Assembly: GCF_003672135.1 (NCBI RefSeq)
Contig: NC_039512.1
Span: forward strand, 5,550,874-5,614,873
DNA: 64,000 nt
Source of the DNA: Ooceraea biroi
Lineage: Eukaryota; Arthropoda; Insecta; Hymenoptera; Formicidae
Direction of reading: 5' to 3'
Shown: one piece after another, positions 26,700-39,900 of the stretch
How positions within the stretch are numbered: the stretch's first letter is position 1
How the letters are laid out: each line of letters opens with the position of its first letter
Translations under genes and position numbers: made by a program
The notes under the pieces: generated by a model
The model's input: the letters and a program-made list of their open reading frames with translations, nothing else
Told to the model about the DNA's origin: nothing
The model's database searches: none

Positions 26700-27700
26700 T
26701 CAGTTCCCACCGTCTATAGTTCTCACAGCTTTGCGAAATGAGACACGGTGACTGGGTTGTCGCCGTGTAAAAGGGTTGCCGTTTCTGTCCGGTCGACGCC
26801 GGTCGTTATCATCGTGATGCTCGTAGACTTCGCAGTTCGCCGATGTTCGAGGGATACGTGCGGAAAACGCAGTCGAATTCGCGGCACGAGCCGCGACGAC
26901 AATCGATCGCCACGGCACTTCGGTCGGGCGTCTCTCCGCGCGCCATTGTCGCACGCTCTCGGGAAAAAAAAGAGAAAGGACCGTCCGGGGAGTACTTCAT
27001 GCCGCTTCGAAAACGGCCGTTCGTGCTTTTCTCCTCGTTGAACGGAAGAATGCACGATGACGACAACGGCGACAACGCTCGGTGCGCGTTGAACGTCACA
27101 GCGCGGCGGGATTCAAAATGTGCCGATTGTATCTGTTGGTGCCAGTGACCCCCTATTGATTCCACGCTCGGCGAAGCACAGACCAGACCGCGCGTCCGCC
27201 CTCTCGCAACCCTCGCTCGGCCTCTCTCTCGCCGTTTCTGTCTCTCTCCCTCTCGCCTCCCCCCCCTCTCTCTCTCTCTGCCTCCCTCTCCCGGTCGGAC
27301 TCTCCTTCGCCCCCGTAGCTACCCTGCCGTTTCCTCGTGTCCGACCATCCCTCCACCCTGATCCCCCGGCCACCCTGTGTACCCTCTCGCGCTCTTACAC
27401 GCTTATGCGCGATATACCGCCCGCTCGCGGCAATGTCCCACGCGAGTGAACGGGCGAGTGAGTGGGCGGGCGAGCGAACAAGCGAGCGAGCGAGCGAACC
27501 ACCCCGACACCAGTTTCACCCTAGTAGCGGCTCCCAACCGACTAACCAACCAACCAACCAACCTAGGCGAAAATAATTTTACCTTTGTCAAGAAGGCACC
27601 GCGCGCAAAACGCGCAGCCCACCTGGCATTCCGCGTGTTGGCTAAGTCGGCCGATTCTCTCCCCGGCCTGACGCTGGAAAAGTGGAATTATTAACGGGAC
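26700..27700. promoter_or_regulatory. GC-rich island with simple repeats, possible promoter
   Basis: A CpG-rich block about 6 kb upstream of the first X11 coding exon. It contains a CT-rich tract (27226-27300), GCGA-type tetranucleotide runs (about 27450-27500) and an AACC run (about 27540-27565). Several overlapping open frames on both strands reflect lack of stop codons in GC-rich DNA. It could be an X11 promoter or 5' UTR exon; no direct evidence. Confidence 0.3.
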
Positions 27701-30700
27701 ACTGAGCGTCTCGTGCGTTATCACCTGCCCCCGTATTTCTCCCCCGCTACGTCGCCAAGATTCGGAAAAGTGGCGGGAAACTTCGAGATTCCGAAAGTTT
27801 TCTGTATAAAACCTGTATAAAAATATCTCCCTCCTTAAGACGAGATCTCGAGTTCTGATCGCTTTATCGGCGTCCCTCTGGTCCATTGTGCGGCGTTGGA
27901 CGTACATCTTCTTGCGCAACTATTGTTCCACGAGAACCATTAATTTTGTTATCAAGTTGAGGTACTTTTGTCGATGTAGCTAGAAACGTGCTGCTGAAGG
28001 TACAATGCACCCTTGCAATAAACGGACGGCTTAAAAGGAGCATATTCTCTTTGATCACGATTAAACATCTTTTCCACGATTTCTGGATTTTTTCAGACTA
28101 AGTATCTCAGCCAGCAAGCCTGAGATTAATGTTCTCTTAGAGTTTCTCGATGCTATGCGAAAGATAAAAGAAAGGAGCCTCTCTTTATACATTCGCGCTC
28201 CGTAATTGCAAATTAATAATCTGTGATGCAGCACTCAGTACCGTAATACTCTGAACTTTAGCAAAAACTTTGCCTCGGTCGCAATTGTTTTTACCGTTTC
28301 AGACAGATGTGCCTCTTTAAGCTACGTGAGATTTGTTTATCCAATAGAAAGGCGTCCGTGATAGAGTTCGATAACAGGAGCAAGTCGATAACAGCAGCGG
28401 TAGTTTCTGTGGAAATCGCACGACGAAGAGTTACTGGGACAGCCGGCCTATACATACGCCATTGTCCTCCCCGCTGGTTCTAGACCTGCATTAAACTGTA
28501 GATAGTAGATTAATGGCTATGGTAGACCACGTTGAAAATGGGGGATCAAACCGTTTATAGAGCACATTCCCATATTTTCAAGAAAGTCGTACTCGCTTCG
28601 CCGTTCTCGATCTTTATTACGACAACTATCGGTCCGTAAATTTGTGAAAAAGAACTAACCACCAGTTCTACTTTATCGGACTGTTGCTGTTTTATGATTC
28701 TACCTAAAAGATTCCCAAGCATGCACGGCCTGCTGAAACAGATATGCGTCAAAAGATGATATAAAAATGTATCACAATTTTATTAAAAAAGTTCCGTAAC
28801 AACTTTTACCGCCACAAAACTGTTCTATAATATTTTACCGCCAGATGGTATTTTCAAAGATCTTAACGTCCAACTTAAAATTGATTAATTTTCACTCACG
28901 TTTCCGTGCTCGTTCGCTATTTCATCTGTCTAATGTGAAAATGTATCAATATACTAATCTCTCCTGAATCCCAGAGATTCGACTGTTATCGAGAATTACA
29001 TAATTAATCGCATGATGGGGCATGATAATTGGATCTATGCACTTAATACTGCAAATGCAGCGAGAACAGGGACATTTGTCTTCGCGTAAAATTAGCCTTT
29101 ACACCGTGCGATCTGCCTCCATCCCGGGTAGGTGATCTCACACGTGCCATCGCGTATGATGGAAGATTCATGGGGAGTCTTATTGTTACACGGCGCGGAG
29201 AGCTCGTCGTAACGTCGTCGTTCCATCTATCCTGCTCGCGCGCCAAGTTGGCGAACGTACTTTTATCACTGTCGGCGAACGCCCGTTCCTAAGTTCCACA
29301 TGCATAAGGTCTAGATTCCAGGCAGGAATTATATGCTATTCGGGCCGACGTACGGTGCCGCTTGCGTGCTTCCGTAATTCCGGTTATTTCAGAGCGTCAT
29401 CCAAAGAGGAGCCAATTCCGTCTTCGGTTCGAGTCACGAGAACGTCGTAACGCGGATCCACGGGATATGGATATTGCATGACAGATCGCACTTTTCCACC
29501 GCGACGTAAGGCTCTCGCTTACATGTAGTTTTACAGTTGCATTATGCGAGGCTGCAGCCATCTGCAAAGTGGATCGTGTCATTCCAAACAGCAATGAGAC
29601 TCGTGCGAATCACGAATTTAAAAGTTGCGTGGATAGTTTCCGAGATACGCGCCCATTTCTCGGATAGTCCTCTGACTCTCATTTAAATTTGATCTCTGAT
29701 AAAGCCGCGCGACGCTTTTAATGTCCTGCGGACCATGTCACGCAAGCGTCATAAAGTGCACTTTACATAAAAAAGTTATTAATAAAAGGAACGCGATGTA
29801 GGATCTTCGCCGTTATACTAGAACGCGTATTCGCGAAAATGTTTCTCGTTAACTCTCGCATACGTGTGCAGTCTGCGTGGAGGTATGTTTGTATGTAATC
29901 TTTTACATACGTACGTACGTACGTACATACATATCGACCGCGTTCCTTCACTTTTAATGGAAACATTTTCGAAGCGTGCTGAAGTACGTGCATATAACAG
30001 AGCCCACGATAAATCTACGCGGCATTCTCGCCGGCTTGGAAGTGCCACGTGAAAGCCGACGGATATACGTTACACGTCGGCTGCGAGCGGCGAACGCGAG
30101 AGGATAAATCGAGTTCAGTTATGCGAAACTAATAACGTTACCTGTCCGGCGCGGCGGTGCGGCGTCCGCTCGGAACGGCGCCGTTCCTTGCACAACTACG
30201 TGCTCTTCCGCAGCGGAGTCGATATACCGGGGGTGGTAATGTATGCACGGTCACTCCGACTTCGTCCGTAATTCGGCGCTGACTCATTCATCCACGCACA
30301 AATTAAAAGCTGCGTGAGTCATATGCGTTCGCCACCCTTCGATGCGATGAATCGGACGACGCGTCTCCCCGTGATTAGATCGCCTACTGCGTCGAGGGTT
30401 GCAAACCCTCGTGCGATTTCACTGTATTTAATTCGCGATGCCATAAGCGCGCGATAAAAGAAGACGATAAAGAGAGGCGAGTCTGCTCGAGAAATTCATA
30501 TTCGTGGAAGATACCAGATATTTATTTACTTCAGTAGCTTTTTAGAACGACTGCGACGTATAGAAATAGACGTTGATGCTAAGGATGTCCCTTGGAAATA
30601 GCATACCTAGAGGGGGGTGATAGGGGAAATAAGCCTACTTTATGCCCACGAAGACCAAAGCAACCGGATATAAGTTCGACCTCGAAACTTTTCATTTTTC

Positions 30701-33486
30701 TTGCCTTCTCGAACATGGCTCGGGTAAGCTTCGCTCGCCCTTCGCGATTTTTAATATTAACATATCGCCGCGATGCAACCTCCCTCCCGGGGATTTTCCC
30801 CGGGGCGGAACGGAAACGACGCGAGACTAAAAGTGAACCATTCTTGTTTACTGTTCTCCGAATTTGCAATTCTCTTATGTACGAATTCAAAACAGCGCTT
30901 CTTATTTGCTTGTGTTGCAAACCATAGCAGTGCTAACACAGCACTGCCATACTATGGGAGGATGGCGGGGGTGGCGGGGGCACCGCGGACGTCGACTGTG
31001 GAATTTTCATAAGTCTCGCGTGGGAAAAGTGGTGTTAATTAAAAGCGTAAAGTTCGCGCATCGCGTGCTGCTAGACTACGCTTACGTCGGAGTTACTGCA
31101 TAATAATAAATTCGGTGCGGAAAGTTCGTTGGGGGCCTGGTCGGCTGTGCATAACAGTGTGCGCGGCCGGTAATAACTCGAGTTTCGGAATAACTGTTTG
31201 CTCGCGAGAAGAAGAAACTTCCGGTCTTGTCCCAGCGAGGCAGCGAGCAACCGTGCACCCAGTGCATCGTGCGAGTTGCAAGTTAAATGAAAGGGCAACC
31301 GTCGCGACCGGAAAATTGTCGCGTAAATGGGGATGTGATTAACTCCCTCTCGGAGCGAGGACGATTTTCTCGAAAGCACTCCGCGGAATTGCTGTTACTT
31401 ATGCGAAAATCTAGACACGTTTTGCGAGATCTCAGAATAATTTTTGTTTCTAAACATAAATATTTATTTCTGCCAGCCACATAAATGTATGCTGATGTCT
31501 TCATTAGAGAAATTTAAGATAAATTTATAGCTGAGATCTTCATAATACGGTCTACTCCATATAAGATATAAATCTTATATATATGTATATTCCGTAATAT
31601 TATTACAAAATGTATTAATTGATTGTCTTAATACTGCGGTAGTATTAAAAGACACTCTCAATCTATTGTAATGCTCAGAATCGACACTTTTAAATGTCCA
31701 TTTCCAATATCCAATACTTGAAAATATCGGTTCGTTTTTATACTACTGATTCCATTCACATAATATACATATGTTCGTTTCAACAAAATCTCATCTTCAG
31801 TGTATTTACGAGATCTCTTTCTCTGGTTTCTCTTTCATCTAAATGTTCCAATTTTATATAACACGATTGAAACGGCAATAACGTCATATTATTGTTGTCC
31901 ATTTACCGAAACAATCTTATTGTTGCTATGAAATAAACGAACAGTTTATCTCGATAGCTTCGAGCGCGCGGAAAAAGTCAACCACAGCATGATTGTCCAG
32001 GCGTATCACGGTCTGCGTGTTTCATACCTCGCGTACACACCACTGACCTACCCCCACTGCCCTGCCACACACGCGGTGCTCCAACCCCTTTGAACCACCG
32101 CGGAGAATGAAGTATAACACTTTCGTGGTGTCGCCGGCATGAGTGGCAGCGCCTGGCGGTTGAGTGGTGCGTTGTTCTCGTGCAAGTACGACCTCGTTAG
32201 GCCAAACGGAGAGAAGAGCGAGATTTTTCATCCGTACGTGAGGATCGGCCAAACTGGTGTGCAGCGGTGCATATTCCGACGATGGCCGCATTAAATTATC
32301 GCAAAAGCAATTTTTCTTTACCGCAGATTTCACGTAGATGCTACATTATGCGTATTGCATAGCGTAATAAGATTGATATTGAAAGCTCATTAGAAGAAAA
32401 TCAATTAGAGCGAAACGAACAATGATCGATGGTCGAGAATTTACTATTTTATTTGTGGACACATCAAGCTTAATCCGTAACAAAAACCTTTAATGTCTCG
32501 TCAATTAGATTAATCGAGAGTTCTGTTTTTACTGCAAAGCCTCGAAAAGCAGGAGAAATGGAAGATCGAAATGAGTTTAGGCGAATTAAAGGAGCTCTGT
32601 GCACTGCAAATTTTATGCAAATTTCATGCAAATTTCACAGAAATATTTACTTGTATTTTTTTATAAGAATAGCACTTTGTCAACTTGCAAATCTTATTGC
32701 AAGAAAATAAATCTTTATTTACAGATTGCACTAAATCGCATCTCTTTTGCTCAATGCATATTAATTGATTTATTCTTCGCACAATTCTACATGCGAATTA
32801 GAGCGTGTTTTAAACTGGACGACGCACAAGTGTAAAAATCTATAATCTCTTTTAATCTAGCAGGATTATTGACTGAAATTGGAATACGAGGAAAAAGATA
32901 TAAAATGTATTAAAATCCAAGAGAGAATTCTGCCCTAAAATTACAATTGGATATTGCGATTTTAAATAAAACACATTTACACAAACGAGTAAAAATAAAT
33001 TGGAATATGACATTGAGATGTGAAATGTATTTAAAGATAAATTTGTGAATATTTTCTGTAATGGATAAACTATTATTACTTATTTGTATCCTTGAAACAT
33101 AATTTCTCAACATATTTTTCTCGTTAACTGATTACAATTCAAGACGTACTCATATTCTGATTCTTTCTAAAATCAAATTTATTTTAGTTCTCAAGGAAAG
33201 AATATTGAAACAAGAAACAATCATAACATCAATACATCGAGCGGCAATCGTCGAGCATTAATATATATCTACATATAATATATACCGCGTACGCGTACGA
33301 TATTAAATAATTCAAAATTCACTTCAAGCTTTAGACTAGAAAAACCTAAGACTCGTCGAACATCCTCGTGCAGGAGAATTCTCGCTTCGTCGTCCAGCGA
33401 AAATTCCTTAAGACACGCTCCTACACTTTTAATTTAAGCTGCCAGTCTCACACCTAATGCCACGACGTTCTCTTCTGTGCCCGCAG
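27701..33486. other. Non-coding stretch upstream of X11 coding exon 1
   Basis: No credible exon. A TACG tetranucleotide run lies at 29905-29933. Small hairpins are visible at about 30054-30080 (arms GCCGACG/CGTCGGC) and 30922-30957 (arms CCATAG..CAGTGCT and AGCACTG..CTATGG). The stretch ends in a good acceptor, TTCTCTTCTGTGCCCGCAG, at 33486. Confidence 0.45.
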
Positions 33487-33487
33487 A

Positions 33488-33529
33488 ATGGACATCCTCC
33501 TGCGAGACATGAACGCGCCGTGGCGATGA
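33488..33529 (+). promoter_or_regulatory. Short upstream ORF overlapping the X11 start
   Basis: An ATG two bases after the splice acceptor opens a 13-codon frame (MDILLRDMNAPWR). Its TGA (33527-33529) overlaps the proposed X11 ATG (33526-33528) as ATGA. If translated, it could couple termination to re-initiation at X11. This is inference from position only. Confidence 0.35.
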
Positions 33530-33827
33530 CAAGTCTGATCTTGGAGAACGCCGACTTGAACCGACTCTTTCCGAAATGCCGGCCTAGGGGCGGCCCACCC
33601 CCGGCCCCGGGGGCCTCCACGCAGAGCAGCCAGCAGCCGCATGACAGCCCCTGCCAGACGGAGGCCGCCGCTATCACCACCGCCATCGCCATCGCGACCA
33701 CCACGACAGCCACTATCATCGCCTCTACGAACACGCCGACGAGCGTCTCCGCGATATCGGACGACATGATCGACCTCGAGCGCGACACCTCCGACAGGCA
33801 AGTTAAACCGATTTACCTGGGCGAGAG
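33526..33827 (+). CDS. X11L: X11 coding exon 1
   Basis: The exon body starts after the acceptor at 33486, and I start translation at ATG 33526 (MTSLILENADLNRLFP). It ends at donor AG|GTGAGA (33827/33828) in phase 2. It has a poly-Thr/Ala stretch. The main frame is open back to the acceptor, so coding sequence further upstream is not excluded. Confidence 0.75.
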
Positions 33828-33894
33828 GTGAGAGCGATCGGGTTAACCGGGACACCCCGGAAGAACCATGAGGCAAAGTCGATATGACTAACGA

Positions 33895-33936
<42 letters not shown>

Positions 33937-36900
33937 CCTGTCTCTCTTCCTCTGCTAAAGATTAGATTTGATAAATGATTTAATCCACGAGCCGATCTAA
34001 AATTTATCTTGATATTTTATTTTATGAATCGTTTTATAAAATGAGATAAAGTAGAGAATTATACGAACCATTGAACGATGGTATAATTATAATGTCTGAG
34101 CAGCACACAACTGATATATTAATTTTATAATATTAATTTTAATAATAATTTCATTTAGTGTCACTTTTTTATCTTTATAACGAGTTTATAACGAGCAGAG
34201 GGTTGTTACAAACGTAATATCGATGTGTGAGAACATTATCTTTATCTTTTCGAATCATTTATTATATAATAATGTACTCTACTTAATCGTGAGTTACGGA
34301 ACGGCTCATTGCTTAATCAAGAAGCCAGATGGAGCACAGACGCAGAGAACGAAGATACAAAGCTACGTTTTCGGAAAAGATGTGGAAGATAGTTAAATTT
34401 GCGAGCGGACATGGCGCTATTACATCCGGGAGTAAGATTCTGCAAGCCATTTAGATAATTGAAAATGTTCAGGGAAGGGGAAATGAAATCGCACTCTACG
34501 TTCGTGTTCCATCGATCAGCACAATTATGGTGACGATACACGCGCAACCAATTCCCATAAGAAACGATTCGCGAATGCCCGATCCCTTCTGCTTCCCTCT
34601 GTTTTAACTACCCTACCTTAACAACGATTGACGATTGTTAAGAGTGCCAAGTTACGTTCGTAGGTATAGGAAACGAGCGAATGGCAGAAAAAAATCAGGT
34701 TCGCTGTCCCGTAGGACGGCGAGCGTGGTGCCCGGTTTCACGGTCGAGGGCCAGCTGCCGCACGCCACGACGAAGCCGCTTTCGTCGAGCTCGTCCTCGG
34801 CGTCGGGACGCAGCGAGGATGCGCCGCAATATGGCAGCCTGCCGGGCAGCGATCATCAGGGACAATCGCAGCAGGACGACAGCGGACCCGAGGAGAGCCC
34901 CGTGTACATCCTCACATCGGCCAAAGGAGGCCCTAGCTACAAACTTCGGGATTCGAGGTAACGAATTGCCGCGAATCATACATTCCGTGTGATACATTCC
35001 GAAAAATACGAATCCTCTAATTTATTATTAACGGAGTATATTTTATACTCGCTACCAGCAATCGGTTACTATCGGTTTTTTTATTCGTGAATACATTAGG
35101 TTTTGATGTATGGCGTTTTATGAAATGTTATTTTTGAAAAATCTTGATTATAAGAAGAGAATATAGTAAGAAAAATTAAATCTTTAATGATTAGTATGGA
35201 GCAGCCACTTCTGTATTTCTAACGTTAAAGCATAATAATTATTATAATTATGAAAATAACCTGGGTTACATAAATATGAGAGAGTTGAACTATCTCCGTT
35301 CCGTGGTACAGAATAAAACAATTCTGAGTAAAGTAGTATTCTCTCTGTTACTACAGGAGACATTGATATGTATATTATAAATCTTAATTATCAAGAAGTA
35401 GTTTTTTCATAATTTTTACTTGCATTTACGTGCAAAGATTATATTGAAAATGTTAAAATTATAATGAAAATGGTAAAATTGATAGGCGCGGATTAGCGGG
35501 TTGAATGACACTTCGAAATCGCATGGAAATCGATGGCAAGCGGGTGAAGTCGCGATACGTGAACGCTCGCAAAAGTATGTTAACGTTTTACACCGCGGTG
35601 TGAAATTCGAACGGTCGTTCACAGCAAAATGTTCGTCGGCGATTTGCGCGAAAGTGCATTCGATGTTTGATCTTTATATTGGGTCGTCCGGAAAGTTCGT
35701 GCCGATTTTGAAGGAAAATTCAAAGGCAACATTTTTTTATGTCGATAACTATTTATTGACTTGTGTATGCACCGTTTTGTTTCACAACCTTTGTCCATCT
35801 TTCACGCAACTGGAAGATTCCATTCTCCCAGAACTTCTTAGGTTTCTCGGCGAAAAACTCCTCAAGGTGGTTTTTTATGTCGATCAAAGAGTTGAAGTTC
35901 TTGCCGCTAAGAGAATTTTGCAAAGACCTAAATAAGTGAAAGTCTGAAGGTGCAATGTCTGGTGAATACGGTGGGTGAGGTGGCACATCCCAGCCAAACT
36001 CCAACAATTTTTGTCGGGTAGTCAAAGAAACATGAGGTCTGGCATTGTCCTGATGGAACACGACGCCCTTCCTATTAGCTAATTCTGGACGTTTTTCCTG
36101 AATCGCTGTCTTTAATTCGTCCAGTTGCGAGCAGTACTTATCTGCATTTATCGTTTGGTTGTGTGGTAGGAGCTCATAATATAGGATTCCTTTCCAATCC
36201 CACCAGACACAGAGCATGACTTTTTTTGGATGAAGGCCGGCTGTCGAAGTGGTTAATGCTGGTTCATTTCGCTTACCCCAGGATCTTTTTCGTTCTACAT
36301 TGTTGTAAATGATCCATTTTTCGTCACCCGTCACTAATTGCTTCAAAAATGGTACGTTTTCGTTGCGCTTGTACAGCGAGTCGCAGATGGAAATGCGATC
36401 CATTAAATTTTTTTCGGCCAAATTATGCGGAACCTATACATCACAGCGACTTACGTAACCAAGCTTCACTACATGATCGTGGGCAGTGGTTTTCGATATT
36501 TTCAGTATCTCTGCTAATTCACGTGTCGTGTAGCGCGGGTTATTCTCGATCAGTGTCTTGATTTGGTCATCATCAGTAGTAGAGGGTCTGCCCGAGCGTT
36601 CTTGGTCTTTAAGGTTAAAATCACCAGCTCTAAACTTAGCGAACCACTTACGTACGGTTCTTTCAGCTAAAGCGCCTTCTCCGTAAACAGAACATATCGA
36701 ATTTGTTGCTTGTGAGGCATTTTTGCCTTTCCGGTAATAGAAAAGCATCAAGTGTCTAAAATGTTCTTTGTTTTCTTCCATCTTCAAAAGAGTACAAAAC
36801 TGACACGAATCAATTTATCTCAAAAAACTTTTTTCCTAAAGATGCGTTGAAATGTCACCTTTAAGCATATGTATATAAATCGTATGTTTTCAATAACATT

Positions 36901-39900
36901 GATATATTCAGACATGTTCCAACGCCATCTATTAAAAATCGGCACGAACTTTCCGAACGACCCAATAAATACATCTGTAGCGGGCTGTACGCGGAATACC
37001 CAATTCCGATGGCCAATGCGGTTCTGCAGGTTGCACCGTTCGACAGCTCGATCTCGTGTCGTCTCGTATATATTCAGCGGGGCGTTAATTTCAGGCTTAA
37101 TGCCAGTGATACTCTGAAGCGGAAATGTCACTCAAATACCAGTTTCTCCCTCGCGCCCCGCCATTAATGTGTTACTTGCCGATGTACGAGCGAACAAGCC
37201 GATACCCTCGCGACAGCGAGTAATCTCCCCGGCAAACATTCTTGCATCTCTTTCTCACTGAGATTCTGCTTGACGTGCCGTCTTTGTCGTCGTCGATATC
37301 ATCGCGCGACTCGCCGCGATTTGAAGTCTCGCACGCGTTTCGCCCCAGGGACGTTGCGTTGCGTTCGAGCCGAGGGAGTTTTGCGGCTTAATGAAGTGAA
37401 ATGGGGGATCGCCACGTAAACCTCTAAGTAATATTGCGGCCTCTTCATTTATGACAGCAAACGTATCTCTTGAGATATCGCTGCCTTGTAGAGTTACCGC
37501 CGTAAACAGATTTGCAACTAACTTCATGACTCGTGATTTTTGCAAATAAAAAAATTCAAGTAACTCGCAGCCAATTTTAAAAAGGTTAAAATGCGGCGCC
37601 CTCAAAATTGTGTTATTATATATACAGTAATAATGTTTAATAATAGCATCGATGTACGAATACATACCATTTATTTATATTAGAGACATTCGATCCAAAT
37701 TTGCTCGATCGTGCTGATTCCAACGCAAACACGGATAATTATGTAATCTTAAATTACCTGCAGCTTGGTTAGCTTAAATGAAACAGTACGACCTTTTACC
37801 TTTACAACAAGCGTTTACCTTTCCTTAAATCGAGCTAACTACAGTTGTCGACTAACGTCTAATTTGAACTTACCACGCTGGTTCTAGCTAGATCAACAAT
37901 CGAATGGAAAAATTCTCGAGTTTGATTCGTATTTTACAGATATCTTCACAGTAACCAGAAGGGGTCGATTTTCATTGTTGTTTTAGATAAATTCTAGACT
38001 TATATTTATTATTATTATTATTTATAATGCAAGAAAATAATGTCACACGCGTTATGTTAGAGCTAAGACCGGTTTCGATCCGGCGTTGCTGCCCTCTCGA
38101 TGTTAGTTAGCGATGTTAGTTTTACAAATCGATGGAGATAAGATCGACGTGTGTATAGGAAAACGACAGGAGCGCATCCAGATGGGCGCCACGGGAGTTA
38201 CGGGCTTAAAAGTCGCGCCCATTCTCCCGCGACACACGTCTCCGCGTTAACGTGTCTCCGTCGTGATCCGCCTCACGTCAGTGGTTTCGATGAACCTTTT
38301 TCAATAAAGCATTCCAGGTCGACGGGCCGTATCACTCCAGAGACTGATAAATTGCGCGTAAGAACGGAATTGGTTCGAGAAGACGCGTTGGCAGGTCTAT
38401 TAAACGCAATCACGGTGTAAATTATGGGTATCACGCGTCAGCTTTGGGGTTAGCTCACACCTGTCACGCGAGACGTTCAATTTTGCTCGAATTGCACGCA
38501 CACACAAGTAAATCCGTTACTTTTTCCCGTACGTCATTTACCGATGCGATAACGCGATATTTTCCGAGACATAAATGTCTTGCGAAAATGTTGTCTTTAT
38601 TTGAATTTCGTGTCAAGATTTATAAGTTGCTGTATACAAGCTTTTATTATCGTTGTAGATCAGTCCAAGTATCAAGCATATTTTATATTGTAACAGCACG
38701 TATAAATTGGCTGTCTTGAAGATGATAGTAATTATTATTTAAAATATGTTAAATTTAAGTAAAGTAAGAAGTTTAAAATATATTCAGTATTTAACTTGCA
38801 TTACTTCTAGAACAAAAGTAATACAAATGGCATTAATTTTATATGCGAATATTAATAATTGGTAAATGTTAGGTTTCATATGTCATATAAAAGTTGCAAA
38901 AAGAGTTACTGCTTGATTCTGTATTGTCCTGTCACAGAAAGTCCTTACAGACAGATAACACTTTTCGTATTGTTCCACAGAATTATAGAAATTGCTGGTG
39001 GCCGAGAAGTGTTCTCACAGAGCCGAGGGAAGGTAGCAGCTAGAAAATCACGATTTCTGGCAGCGTCGAACTCCATAAATAACGAGGATATTCAAAGCAC
39101 TGATAATAAGCTGTCTGTTAAGAAGAATAACAAGTCCCCCAACTCGCAGACCATATGGGAATTACGAAGCCGGTAATCAAATTCTGTATTTAATGATTCA
39201 GAGGCTGCATGATGCACACCGGTTATATATGTGACATTCTAGAAACAATATGTTAAACAAACTGATTTTCAGATGCGGTGAAACCAGAAAGCAACGCGCG
39301 AACCGGGAGGTTACGGAGACCGTGTTCGCCTCCGAGGTGCACTCGGTACGGCGTAACCCCACCAAGTCCATCCTCGATTACGATTCGCCGAAGAGCAACC
39401 GCGGCAGCAATCGCATAATCAATTACGATTCAATCCTGAATAGCAATAATGTAGAGTATACCGTACCGAAAAGTATTACCGACCTGGATTATGGATTGCC
39501 GAAGAGCTGCGTAGATTACCAGTCGAATCACAACACACCCGCGAGGAGCATGGCCATCGTCAGCGACGGCGAGGTCGTGGTCTTCGACGATATCGATGAC
39601 AACTGGCAGGGTCTGCGACTGGACCTCGCGTCGAGCAACACGAACCAGGTCACGGCGACGAGCCTTGACCTGGAGACGGACGATTCGCAGAGAGGTCGCA
39701 TCGCGCCGGAACCGCCGAGCTCCAGCGTCGGGAGCACTCCTAGTCCTACAACGGCATATCACCGCAATACTTCGGAATTTTTCAAGGTAATGCCTCGTGC
39801 GCGACGACGAAGCTGCTATGGTTATGCGACTATGCATAAGGGTCCCCCATGAATCTTCCATAATAATTTCTTGATCTTTCATACGTAACAATTTTCGCAG

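Larger units (their letters stand above)
35679..36965 (-). mobile_element. mariner (Tc1/mariner, DD34D) in X11 intron 2
   Basis: A 1287-bp element with inverted terminal repeats of about 31 bp that differ at one position (TTGGGTCGT[C/T]CGGAAAG at the ends), flanked on both sides by the TA target duplication (35677-35678 and 36966-36967). It carries one transposase gene on the minus strand, antisense to X11. Both ends are preserved, so the copy is recent or was recently mobile. Confidence 0.97.

Noticed and set aside
35501..35935. 144-codon + strand open frame
   Set aside because: It spans the mariner left end and antisense transposase sequence, so it is chance.
38041..38110. tRNA-like phrase GGTTTCGATCCGG
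   Set aside because: The B-box-like string has one extra base, and no A box, acceptor stem or anticodon arm could be built around it.
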